Numbered from the stretch's first letter, positions 1 to 6,310 are shown. The stretch is DNA of 16,083 bases from Opitutaceae bacterium (GCA_031254955.1 JAIRTK010000158.1:1-16083); one strand, 5' to 3'. A program made the numbers and translations. Notes: generated by a model not told the origin, from the sequence alone.

Positions 1-96
1 AAGATGAAGATGGAAGATGGAGATAAAGACGAAAGATGAACATAAAGAGGAAAGATAAAGATAAAGAGGAAAGATGAGAGATGGAGTGACACCGCT
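1..96. repeat. Purine-rich degenerate tract upstream of the exporter
   Basis: This stretch is almost entirely A and G, built from degenerate 6-7 base words such as AAAGAT, AAAGAGG and GAAGAT. A 24-base segment at 51-74 recurs exactly, in inverted orientation, at 4662-4685 on the far side of the exporter and radical SAM pair. It also carries the only ribosome-binding candidate for the exporter, GGAG at 83-86. No coding sequence is evident. Any upstream gene ends before the window. Confidence 0.75.
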
Positions 97-3000
97 TTGA
101 ATCGCACCGCAATGAATCCCCTGAAACAAAAATGGCTCGCGCGCGCCCTGCTCCTGACCGGGGCGGTTTTGGGCGCGGCGTGGCTGTGGTCGCTGGATTT
201 TTCGCGGAAGATTTCGCACGATCTCCTCGACTTGGTTCCGGGCGGGGAACGCGCGGCGGAACTGGCGGTGGTGCGTTCGCTGGCAAACGAGAAACAGGCG
301 CGGGTGGCGTTGTTCGCGTTGCGCGCGCCGGAGGGTGGCGCGGGTGCGGGGGCGTTGCGCGCGGCGGGGAGCGGCACGGATGCGGGTGTGTTGCACGCGT
401 CGGGGCGTGGCGCGGGCGCGGGGGCGTTGCGCGCAGCGGAGGGTGGCGCGGGGGCGAGGGCGTTGCGCGCGTCGGGGAGCGGCACGGATGCGGGTGTGTT
501 GCACGCGTCGGGGAGTGGCGCGGGGGCGGGGGCGGCGGAAGCGTTTGCGGGGGCGGTGGAGGCGTTTGCGGGGGCGTTGCGCGCGTCGGCGGCGTTTGTC
601 GAGGTGGAGATGGCGGACGATACCCGTTCGCGCGATGCGTTGGGCCGGCAGATTTTCGAGCAGCGCATGGAGTTGTTGTTGCCCGGCTGGCTGGCGGAGA
701 AGCGGCGGGAGTTCGAGGCCGCGATGGCGGCGTCTCGCGCGGGTGCTGTTGGCATGGCTGGTAGGGAGGCCTCTCCGAGGCCTCCGCGAGAACGCGCGCA
801 AGACGAAAGAAATTCGGATTTGGGTTTCCCGCTCGGCGGAGGCCTCGGAGAGGCCTCCCTACCAGGAATGGCGGCAGCGATGGAAACGGCGGCGGTGGCG
901 GAAACGGCGGCGGCGATGGGGGCGGCGGCGGGTGCAGCGGCGACGGGAACCACGGTGGCGGCGGAAACTACGGCGGCGGCGGGAATCACGGTGGCGGCGG
1001 CGGGGGGAATGGCGGGGGCGGGGGGGGATTTTGCCGGCTGGGTGGCGGGGCGGGCGGCGGCGGAGCTGGAGGCGTTTCTGGCCAGGCCGGAGGCGCTGGC
1101 GTTTCAGGAGGCGCTGCCGGCGGATCCGTTGCTGCTGTTGCCGGGGTTGGTGGAAAGGGTGTTGGCGCCGGGCGGGGAGCCGGAGGCGCCGGCGGGGGTG
1201 GCGCTGGTGTGGGCGTTGACGCGCGACAAGCCGATGGAGGCGGCGGGGCAGGGGCCGGTGTTCGCGGCGGTGGAGGAGGCGCTGGCGGCGGCGCGCGCGG
1301 TGGAGCCGGGGGTGGAGCTGCGGTGGACGGGCATCGCGCGGTTCGCGGAGGAAAACAGCCGCCGCATCCGGCAGGAGATGTCGCTGCTGAACGCGCTTTC
1401 GCTCGCGGCGGTGCTGGGGGTGGCGGCGGTCTGCCTGCGGCGGATTGTGAAGGCGTTGCATCTCGCGCCGGTCGTGCTGGGCGCGGTGCTGGGGGCGTGG
1501 GTGGCGGTGACGCTGGCGTTTGAGCGCGTGCATGTGCTGGTGTTTGTCATCGGTTCGCTGCTGGCGGGCGTGGCGATCGACTACGGGTTTTATCTTTATC
1601 TCCAGCCGCCGTTGTATCCGGGCGAGCACTACAGCGAGAAGGCGCGCCGGCTGATGAAGCCGTTGCTGGGGAGCGCGCTGACCACGGTCATCGGGTTTTC
1701 GTTGCTGATGTTTTCCGATCTGCCGTTGATCCGCCAGCTGGGGGTGTTTGTCAGCGCGGGGCTGCTGGCGGCGCTGGCGGCGGCGTTGTTGTGGTTCGCG
1801 CAGGTGCGCGAGCCGTTCATGCGGACGCGGGCGTTTGCACGGGCGCAGGCGAGGCCGTCGCGGCGCGGGCGCGGGGTGGCGCGGGCGGCGTTGGGCGTCA
1901 TCGCGGCGGCGGCGTTGGGCGGGCCGTGGCTGCTGCATTGGCGCGACGATATTCGCGAGCTGGAAATCCCGACTCCGGAGTTGCGGCGCGAGGCGCTGGA
2001 GTTGCGGGCGTTGTTCGGGGAGTCGGCGCGGCGCACGGTTTACCTGACGCGCGGCGCGACGCCGGGCGCGGCCCGGCAGGCGCTGGAGGGGTTTTTCGCG
2101 TGGCACGCGGAGGCGTTTCCGGGGAGCGCGGCGGCGTCGCTGGGGCAGGCGTTGCCGTTGCCGGGGGATTGGGTCGCGGGGGGCGCGCGGCTGGCGGAGC
2201 TGGTGCGCGGGGATTTCGCCGGAAAGTTTCGCGGGGCGCTGGAGCGGCGGGAGTTTGACGCGGAGGAGTTCGGGGCGTTTTTCGCGGCGTGGCGCGAGCG
2301 GGCGGCGGCGGCGGAGAGGGATGGGGAATTTCAATCGGGTCCCGCGGGCATGGGCGGCGGGGTGGCCGCTCCGGGGTGGCCGCGGGAAGGCGCGGCTGGC
2401 GGAAGCGATTCGGAGAGGGTTTCCTCGGGCGACGGGAGGCGCGGAGAGACCTCCCTGCCGGCCATGCCCATGATGGCGGCAAGAAATTACGATGGGGCGG
2501 CGCGCGCGCTGGCGGGGGCGTTGCGCGGGCGGATGGCGTTGTTGATGTCCACGACGCCGGGGGAATGCTGGTTTTTGACCGTGGCGAATCACGCGCCGGG
2601 CGAGGAGCCGCCGGCGGGGCTGGGCACCATCAGCCTTGACCAGTTGGAGACGTTGAACCGTTTGTTCGCGCGGTATCGCGTGTCGGCGTTGCGGTTGAGC
2701 GCGCTCGGGCTGGCGTTGGTGGGGTTGAGCATGTGGGTGATTTACGGCGTGGGGCGCGGCACGCGGATTTTCGCGACGCCGGTGGGGTCGTGTTTGTTTG
2801 CGTTTGGCGTGCTCGGGCTGGCGGGGCGGGACTTGAATTTGTTTCATTTGCTGGGCGCGTTTCTCGGTGTCTGCCTGAGCCACAACTACGCGATTTTCGA
2901 CGCGGAGAACGACGCTCGGGGCGAGGAGCCGCCGCCGTCCATCCGGCTGTCGGCGTTGAGCACGGCGGCCTCGTTCGGCGTGCTGGCGTTGAGCCGCATC

Positions 3001-3120
3001 CCGGTGGTGGAGGCGTTGGGCGCCACGGTGGCGCTGGTCGTGCTGGGCGCGCTCGCAATCGTGGAGTTGAAACGCGTGGCGCGGCGCGCCAAGGCTAATG
3101 GGAAAACGCAGCATGAATAA
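97..3120 (+). CDS. MMPL/RND-type predicted exporter with expanded periplasmic loops
   Basis: This is a predicted inner-membrane exporter of the MMPL/RND superfamily, probably moving a lipid or acyl product using the proton gradient. The layout is two homologous halves: TM1 at about residues 13-33, a large periplasmic loop at 34-427, and TM2-6 from about 431 to 575 with an acidic residue in GVAIDYG. TM7 is at about 595-615, a second loop runs from 616 to 860, and TM8-12 fill the C-terminus with an equivalent GVCLSHNYAIF segment. At 1007 codons it is some 200 residues longer than the usual 750-800. The excess lies in the loops: a 12-residue tandem repeat at 79-146, palindromic-element peptides at 219-259 and 751-791, and an Ala/Gly block at about 260-310. 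The start is TTG at 97, with GGAG 10 bases upstream; ATG at 112 is the alternative. It is translationally close to the radical SAM gene. The substrate is not readable from sequence. Confidence 0.85.
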   Translation: MNRTAMNPLKQKWLARALLLTGAVLGAAWLWSLDFSRKISHDLLDLVPGGERAAELAVVRSLANEKQARVALFALRAPEGGAGAGALRAAGSGTDAGVLHASGRGAGAGALRAAEGGAGARALRASGSGTDAGVLHASGSGAGAGAAEAFAGAVEAFAGALRASAAFVEVEMADDTRSRDALGRQIFEQRMELLLPGWLAEKRREFEAAMAASRAGAVGMAGREASPRPPRERAQDERNSDLGFPLGGGLGEASLPGMAAAMETAAVAETAAAMGAAAGAAATGTTVAAETTAAAGITVAAAGGMAGAGGDFAGWVAGRAAAELEAFLARPEALAFQEALPADPLLLLPGLVERVLAPGGEPEAPAGVALVWALTRDKPMEAAGQGPVFAAVEEALAAARAVEPGVELRWTGIARFAEENSRRIRQEMSLLNALSLAAVLGVAAVCLRRIVKALHLAPVVLGAVLGAWVAVTLAFERVHVLVFVIGSLLAGVAIDYGFYLYLQPPLYPGEHYSEKARRLMKPLLGSALTTVIGFSLLMFSDLPLIRQLGVFVSAGLLAALAAALLWFAQVREPFMRTRAFARAQARPSRRGRGVARAALGVIAAAALGGPWLLHWRDDIRELEIPTPELRREALELRALFGESARRTVYLTRGATPGAARQALEGFFAWHAEAFPGSAAASLGQALPLPGDWVAGGARLAELVRGDFAGKFRGALERREFDAEEFGAFFAAWRERAAAAERDGEFQSGPAGMGGGVAAPGWPREGAAGGSDSERVSSGDGRRGETSLPAMPMMAARNYDGAARALAGALRGRMALLMSTTPGECWFLTVANHAPGEEPPAGLGTISLDQLETLNRLFARYRVSALRLSALGLALVGLSMWVIYGVGRGTRIFATPVGSCLFAFGVLGLAGRDLNLFHLLGAFLGVCLSHNYAIFDAENDARGEEPPPSIRLSALSTAASFGVLALSRIPVVEALGATVALVVLGALAIVELKRVARRAKANGKTQHE
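331..534 (+). repeat. 36-bp coding minisatellite in exporter loop 1
   Basis: Five full 36-bp units start at 331, 367, 403, 439 and 475, followed by a partial unit at 511-534. Each encodes 12 residues. Two types occur in the order A-B-A-A-B: type A reads EGGAGAGALRAA or close to it, and type B reads GSGTDAGVLHAS. The two type B units (367-402 and 475-510) are identical in nucleotide sequence. The unit is a multiple of three, so copy-number change would keep the frame. A related 21-bp degenerate repeat follows at 535-576. Confidence 0.9.
751..873 (+). repeat. Palindromic element, in-frame copy 1, in exporter loop 1
   Basis: The core is a perfect 28-bp inverted repeat, 760-787 against 836-863, beginning GGTAGGGAGGCCTCTCCGAG, around a 48-bp centre. 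This gives a 104-bp core. Weaker similarity between the flanks (GGCATGGCT on the left, AGGAATGGC on the right) extends the unit to about 751-873, 123 bp or 41 codons. It is read as protein with no stop, giving residues 219-259 (GMAGREASPRPPRE... to ...GEASLPGMA). The same element, diverged, lies at 2347-2469 in the same gene and again between genes at 11170-11272. The exact ends are uncertain. Confidence 0.85.
873..1032 (+). repeat. GC-triplet low-complexity block coding Ala/Gly/Thr
   Basis: Immediately after palindromic copy 1 the exporter gene runs through GCG, GCA, GGC and ACG triplets. These encode an Ala/Gly/Thr-rich stretch with recurring AAAE and TVAA words (about residues 260-311). 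No fold is expected. It lies in periplasmic loop 1 and reads as triplet expansion rather than conserved domain. Confidence 0.7.
2347..2469 (+). repeat. Palindromic element, in-frame copy 2, in exporter loop 2
   Basis: This is a diverged copy of the element at 751-873. The 104-bp core, 2356-2459, has exactly the same length and aligns end to end with copy 1 without needing a net gap. The right half is clearest (ATTCGGA, GGGTTTCC, then GGAGAGACCTCCCTGCC). The inverted-repeat arms are imperfect here. It is translated in the same frame of the element as copy 1, giving residues 751-791. The peptides share 17 of 41 positions, including GM, PRE and GE-SLP-M. Confidence 0.8.
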
Positions 3121-3129
3121 GGTGAACCG

Positions 3130-4623
3130 ATGAGCGACGAACACAGGTGCCAGTGCCGCGCGGGGATCGCGCAGGATGTATCCGAAACAGGGATACCGCC
3201 GGATGGCCGCGGGCCGCGCGGCGGGGGCGGGGGCGGGCGGGTTTTGTTGATCAATCTCAACCGCTACGAGCAGCCGTATCCGGTTTATCCGCTGGGGTTG
3301 AGTTATGTGGACGGGGCGCTGCGGGCGGCGGGTTTCGAGACGCGGCTGTGGGATTCCTACGCGGGGCGGGGCACGATCGAGGAGTGCCTCGACGCGTTTC
3401 AGCCGGATTTCGTGGGGCTTTCGTTGCGGAACATCGACAACGCGCAGAGCCACAATCCGCTGTCGTTCGTGCGCGATCTGGCGGATTGCTGCGGGCGGCT
3501 GCGTCCGCGCACGCGCGCGCCGCTCATCGTGGGAGGGAGCGGGTTTTCCGTTTTTCCGAAGGAGCTGCTGGAGTTGACCGGCGCGGATTACGGCGTGCAG
3601 GGCGAGGGCGAGGCGGTGCTCGTGGCCTTGCTGGCGGCGTTGCGCGACGGGCGCGGCGTCGAGGGGCTGCCGGGCGTGGCGTGGCGCGACGCGGAGGGCG
3701 CGACGCAGTGCAACGCGCGGCGGGCCGTGCAGGCGGGGTTCACCGCCAAGCCCGCGCACGATCCGGAGGTGCTCAGGGCCTATGCGGCGCACGGCTCGCT
3801 CATCGGCGTGCAGACCCAGCGCGGCTGCCCGTTGAAATGCTGTTACTGCGCGTATCCGCTCATCGAGGGGCGGCGCAGCCGGTTCCGCAGCGGGCCGGAG
3901 GTCGCGGAGGAGATGGCGCGGCTGGCGGCGGAGGGCGTGCGCTACACGTTTATCGTCGATTCGGTTTTCAACACCCGCGACGACCACGTGGTCGAGGTGT
4001 GCGAGGCGCTCATCCGGGCCGGCATCGACATGGAGTGGGAGTGTTTCCTGCGTCCGCGCGGGGTGAGCCGCGAATTGCTCGCGCTGATGCGGCGCGCGGG
4101 GCTGCGGCACGTGGAGTTTGGCTCGGACAGTTTTTGCGACCCGGTGCTCGCGCGCTACGGGAAAAGTTTCACCTACGACGACGTGCGCCGCATCAGCGAG
4201 GACGCCGCCGCGCTCGACATCAAATACAGCCATTTCCTGATTTTCGGCGGTCCGGGCGAGACGCCGGAGTCGGTCGAGGAAACGCTGCGCCGCGCGGAGA
4301 CGCTGCCGGGGGCGTTTTATTTCGCGACCATCGGCATGAGGATTTATCCCGGCACGGCGCTCTGGGAGCAGGCCGGCCCCGGAGCGACGGGCGGGAGGCC
4401 GGAGGATTTCCTCGGCGTGCCGCGTTTTTATCTGGAGCCGCCGCTGACGGTGCAGGGCCTGTATTCGCGTCTGTGGACAGTGCGAAAAAACGCGCACAAC
4501 TGGGTGGTGGGCGACCCGCCGCCGGCGTTTGTGGCGACGATGGAAAAGCTCCGCCAGCGCGGCATTCGCGGCCCGCTCTGGGAATACATCGAGGTGCTGC
4601 AACGCTACGCGGGGGCGGTGTAA
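3130..4623 (+). CDS. B12-binding domain radical SAM protein
   Basis: This enzyme pairs an N-terminal cobalamin-binding Rossmann-like domain (about residues 38-175) with a radical SAM barrel. The [4Fe-4S] motif CxxxCxxC is C233-PLK-C237-CY-C240. The B12 domain begins RVLLINLNRYEQPYPVYPLG and lacks the canonical DxHxxG lower-ligand motif, as many members of this class do. GGSGFSVFP and GVQGEGEAV match the family's GG and GEGE segments. Such proteins methylate or rearrange unactivated carbons, several in lipid or natural-product pathways; the substrate here is unknown. AAGG at 3119-3122 overlaps the exporter stop and sits 7 bases before the ATG, so the two genes are very likely co-transcribed and coupled. 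Residues 1-37 are Gly-rich and poorly conserved in appearance, so a later start is possible. The partnership with the exporter suggests a membrane-lipid product. Confidence 0.85.
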   Translation: MSDEHRCQCRAGIAQDVSETGIPPDGRGPRGGGGGGRVLLINLNRYEQPYPVYPLGLSYVDGALRAAGFETRLWDSYAGRGTIEECLDAFQPDFVGLSLRNIDNAQSHNPLSFVRDLADCCGRLRPRTRAPLIVGGSGFSVFPKELLELTGADYGVQGEGEAVLVALLAALRDGRGVEGLPGVAWRDAEGATQCNARRAVQAGFTAKPAHDPEVLRAYAAHGSLIGVQTQRGCPLKCCYCAYPLIEGRRSRFRSGPEVAEEMARLAAEGVRYTFIVDSVFNTRDDHVVEVCEALIRAGIDMEWECFLRPRGVSRELLALMRRAGLRHVEFGSDSFCDPVLARYGKSFTYDDVRRISEDAAALDIKYSHFLIFGGPGETPESVEETLRRAETLPGAFYFATIGMRIYPGTALWEQAGPGATGGRPEDFLGVPRFYLEPPLTVQGLYSRLWTVRKNAHNWVVGDPPPAFVATMEKLRQRGIRGPLWEYIEVLQRYAGAV

Positions 4624-4650
4624 CCCAAAGCGGCCGCCTCCCGCCTCCTG

Positions 4651-4692
4651 CGTTCTCTTTCTCTTTCCTCTTTATCTTTATCTTTATCTTTG
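4651..4692. repeat. Pyrimidine-rich tract, inverted relative to the tract at 1-96
   Basis: The tract consists of CTTTAT and CTCTTT words. Bases 4662-4685 are the exact reverse complement of 51-74 (24 bp). The two copies flank the exporter and radical SAM pair. Confidence 0.8.
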
Positions 4693-4701
4693 AGTGGTGT
4701 G

Positions 4702-4798
4702 CAACCCCGTCGGAGTTGTTTCGATTTTTCAAGCAAGACAGGGTAGCGCTCGTTCCTCGCGCAACCCTGCCCTCTGTTATTAAACCGCTTTGCGGTTT
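4702..4798. repeat. Triple-hairpin composite repeat, possible bidirectional terminator
   Basis: Three stem-loops follow one another: CAACCCCG-T-CGGAGTTG at 4702-4718, a larger one with CAGGGT (4739-4744) pairing ACCCTG (4764-4769), and AAACCGC-TTT-GCGGTTT at 4782-4798. The last has a short T run on its plus-strand side (TTTTA) and an A/T-rich flank on the other. It lies between convergent genes, so a termination role is plausible. The arrangement also resembles dispersed repeats I recall from Verrucomicrobiota and Planctomycetota genomes; that comparison is from memory. Confidence 0.5.
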
Positions 4799-4832
4799 TA
4801 TGCCTGCCTGATGAAACCCGCCTCCCATTCAC

Positions 4833-4852
4833 GGGCTTCGCAAGCGAAGTCC
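4833..4852. repeat. REP-like hairpin, copy 1
   Basis: GGGCTTCGC-AA-GCGAAGTCC forms a 9-bp stem with one G-T type mismatch and a 2-base loop. Reversed, it reads as the same element as those at 10727-10746, 10948-10967 and 11010-11029, including the flanking GCAGGG. Confidence 0.7.
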
Positions 4853-4869
4853 CTGCAAAATCGCCCTCC

Positions 4870-4881
4870 GCGTAACATCAG
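4870..4881 (+). repeat. GCGTAACATCAG, copy 1
   Basis: This exact 12-mer recurs inverted at 6079-6090 and direct at 6246-6257. Against the third copy the match is 15 bases (CCGCGTAACATCAGT, 4868-4882 and 6244-6258). Against the second, similarity resumes about 20 bases outward in GCGAAG and CCCTG. Confidence 0.8.
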
Positions 4882-4925
4882 TCACCTTATTGGAATTCCG
4901 TCCCGTGGATGCTGACAATTGATGA

Positions 4926-6059
4926 TCAAATGCTGATCAGCATGTAGTAACAGGTGACACCTGTGCCCTGTTTTTCAGGAGCGCCAAATATAAACCGTCC
5001 CTCGACTTGATAGTCTTTCTCAGCCTGATCCATCCCGATGTTGATATGTTTTGAAAGCTCCCGGGCCGTGGGCAGGGGAACATTCACCAGTACCACATAC
5101 GCCACGCGATTGCCTCGCAGTGGCGCCATTGCATCCAGATAAAAATTCGCGCCATTCGAAAAATCCACTGTGCCATCGGAAAGATTGACAGCGGAAGGCG
5201 GTCCAATGGCTGAGCATTCCATGCGATTATATGGCGTCCAATCCAGCACATTGGCCTCTGGATGCGCCGGCATGACAAAGCCGTTTCTTCTTTGGTTATA
5301 GACGGGGAAATTGCGTGGATGCAGGAGCTGGTCGGCGGGTTCGTCGCCCGCGGGCCAGGCGATGCGGCGATCAGCAAGGCACATGCTGCCGTGAAGCACT
5401 TGGTCGAGGGTGAAGAGCTGACCGGGCATTCCCCATGCGAAGACTTCACCTCTGCTCCCGGTGATTTTTACCGGACCATTATCATCATCAATGTTGCCGC
5501 CCTCGGTGACGGGGAGCGTGCCAGCGGAGTGGAATTGTGCCACGTAACTTAAGACGGCGGTTTCAGCTTCCTTGAATAATGCAAGGCATGACTGGGCCTG
5601 TTGCCAATAGACGGCGATTGGTGTTTCTCGTGGTGATGCGGCACTGCTTGTCCGATCGATGGCAACGCGCCGGAGTTCTTCCGGAAGTTGTTGGGTCCAT
5701 AATCCGCCCAGCAGTGAGCCGACCGGCGTCGTCGAGGATTCAAAACTGAGTTTTCCCTCACTTACATAACCGGAGGCTTCACCCTCAATGCCGGCGAGGG
5801 TGATAAAGATGCCGGTGCCGTGGATTTCCCAGCGTCCATGTTCTCCTGTGGCGAGAAAACATTCGCCGTTGGAGTCAATCACCAGTCGCTGATTGGAATC
5901 GTTTATCTTGTAATAAGTCCCGGCGTGGGTTTCCGCCCGCCGGCATCCAGTGTTTGTTGTCAGGAGAAGTCCCAACACCAGGCAAGCTGCCATGCAGACA
6001 AATGCCCGACCGGCTGCAAGGTGGGAGTCCCGTAAGTTTTTTGGAAGTATTGGAACCAT
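4926..6059 (-). CDS. Hypothetical secreted protein, probable lipoprotein
   Basis: I do not recognise this 377-residue protein. A basic N-terminus (KNLR, GR) leads into a hydrophobic segment (MAACLVLGLLLTT) ending NTGC, with Cys39 as likely lipid attachment site. The lipobox is imperfect (Asn at -3). After it comes a beta-rich region whose early part (AGTYYKINDSNQRLVIDSNG, GRWEIHGTGIFI) resembles small lipocalin-like or META-like domains that test whether a compound changes fold stability. That likeness is weak, and I assign no function. The sequence is visibly less GC-rich than its neighbours and uses mixed codons, which hints at separate origin. No Shine-Dalgarno sequence precedes the ATG; M23 would delete the basic residues of the signal, so the long start is preferred. 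The final codons contain the 14-base palindrome ATGCTGATCAGCAT (4930-4943). The gene is flanked by inverted copies of GCGTAACATCAG. Confidence 0.7.
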   Translation of the reverse strand: MVPILPKNLRDSHLAAGRAFVCMAACLVLGLLLTTNTGCRRAETHAGTYYKINDSNQRLVIDSNGECFLATGEHGRWEIHGTGIFITLAGIEGEASGYVSEGKLSFESSTTPVGSLLGGLWTQQLPEELRRVAIDRTSSAASPRETPIAVYWQQAQSCLALFKEAETAVLSYVAQFHSAGTLPVTEGGNIDDDNGPVKITGSRGEVFAWGMPGQLFTLDQVLHGSMCLADRRIAWPAGDEPADQLLHPRNFPVYNQRRNGFVMPAHPEANVLDWTPYNRMECSAIGPPSAVNLSDGTVDFSNGANFYLDAMAPLRGNRVAYVVLVNVPLPTARELSKHINIGMDQAEKDYQVEGRFIFGAPEKQGTGVTCYYMLISI

Positions 6060-6078
6060 ATAGGTTGCTTATGCATAT

Positions 6079-6090
6079 CTGATGTTACGC
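6079..6090 (-). repeat. GCGTAACATCAG, copy 2 (inverted)
   Basis: This is the reverse complement of the 12-mer at 4870-4881. It lies 20 bases upstream of the start codon of the minus-strand lipoprotein gene, so it would fall in the leader or promoter. Confidence 0.8.
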
Positions 6091-6139
6091 AGTCAAAGGC
6101 ATTCAGGGCTTCGCGAAGGCGCGGCAGCGCCGGTTTGCG

Positions 6140-6208
6140 TGGCACGGGCGTCCCGCCCGTGTTTCGCGGCGCCACCGCCCGAAAACATGGGCGGGGACGC
6201 CCATGCCA
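6140..6208. repeat. Nested palindrome: two hairpins that also pair with each other
   Basis: The left arm 6140-6166 contains CACGGGCG-TCC-CGCCCGTG, itself a hairpin. The right arm 6180-6208 contains the hairpin ATGGGCG-GGGA-CGCCCAT. The arms are also inverted copies of one another (TGGCACGGGCGTCCCGCCC against TGGCATGGGCGTCCCCGCCC). The change from C to T in one half of each small hairpin is matched by G to A in the other half, so the small stems are kept. Confidence 0.85.
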
Positions 6209-6245
6209 CACCACCCGACGCCCGCGCCACGCAATCCCGCGTGCC

Positions 6246-6257
6246 GCGTAACATCAG
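6246..6257 (+). repeat. GCGTAACATCAG, copy 3
   Basis: This is the direct copy of the 12-mer at 4870-4881, within a 15-base match. It lies 53 bases past the stop of the minus-strand SGNH hydrolase gene. Confidence 0.8.
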
Positions 6258-6310
6258 TGCATATGTGGATAGAAATACTAAGTTTCCCGCAGCCGGCATC
6301 CAGCCAGCCC

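Larger units (their letters stand above)
4624..4925. other. Intergenic region after the radical SAM gene; repeats only
   Basis: No coding sequence is credible here. From left to right it holds a pyrimidine-rich tract (about 4651-4692), three adjacent hairpins (4702-4798), a REP-like hairpin (4833-4852), and a copy of GCGTAACATCAG at 4870-4881. The two flanking genes converge on this region, so it must also hold the ends of both transcripts. Confidence 0.7.
6060..6310. other. Intergenic region upstream of the lipoprotein gene; repeats only
   Basis: No gene is supported. The region contains two copies of GCGTAACATCAG (6079-6090 inverted, 6246-6257 direct) and a nested palindrome at 6140-6208. 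Any promoter of the minus-strand lipoprotein gene must lie within or beside the first repeat. I cannot point to convincing -10 and -35 boxes. Confidence 0.65.

Noticed and set aside
331..534. Regularly spaced repeats that could suggest a CRISPR array
   Set aside because: The units are contiguous 36-bp tandem repeats without unique spacers and are translated in the exporter frame.
859..4602. A 1247-codon open frame on the minus strand, opposite the exporter and radical SAM genes
   Set aside because: It is Arg/Pro/His/Gln-rich with no recognisable domain, and it lies antisense to two genes with clear family motifs. Long shadow frames are expected at this GC content.
4220..4828. A 202-codon minus-strand open frame
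   Set aside because: Half is antisense to the radical SAM gene and the rest translates the pyrimidine tract and hairpin repeats, giving an IKIKIKRKEKE run.
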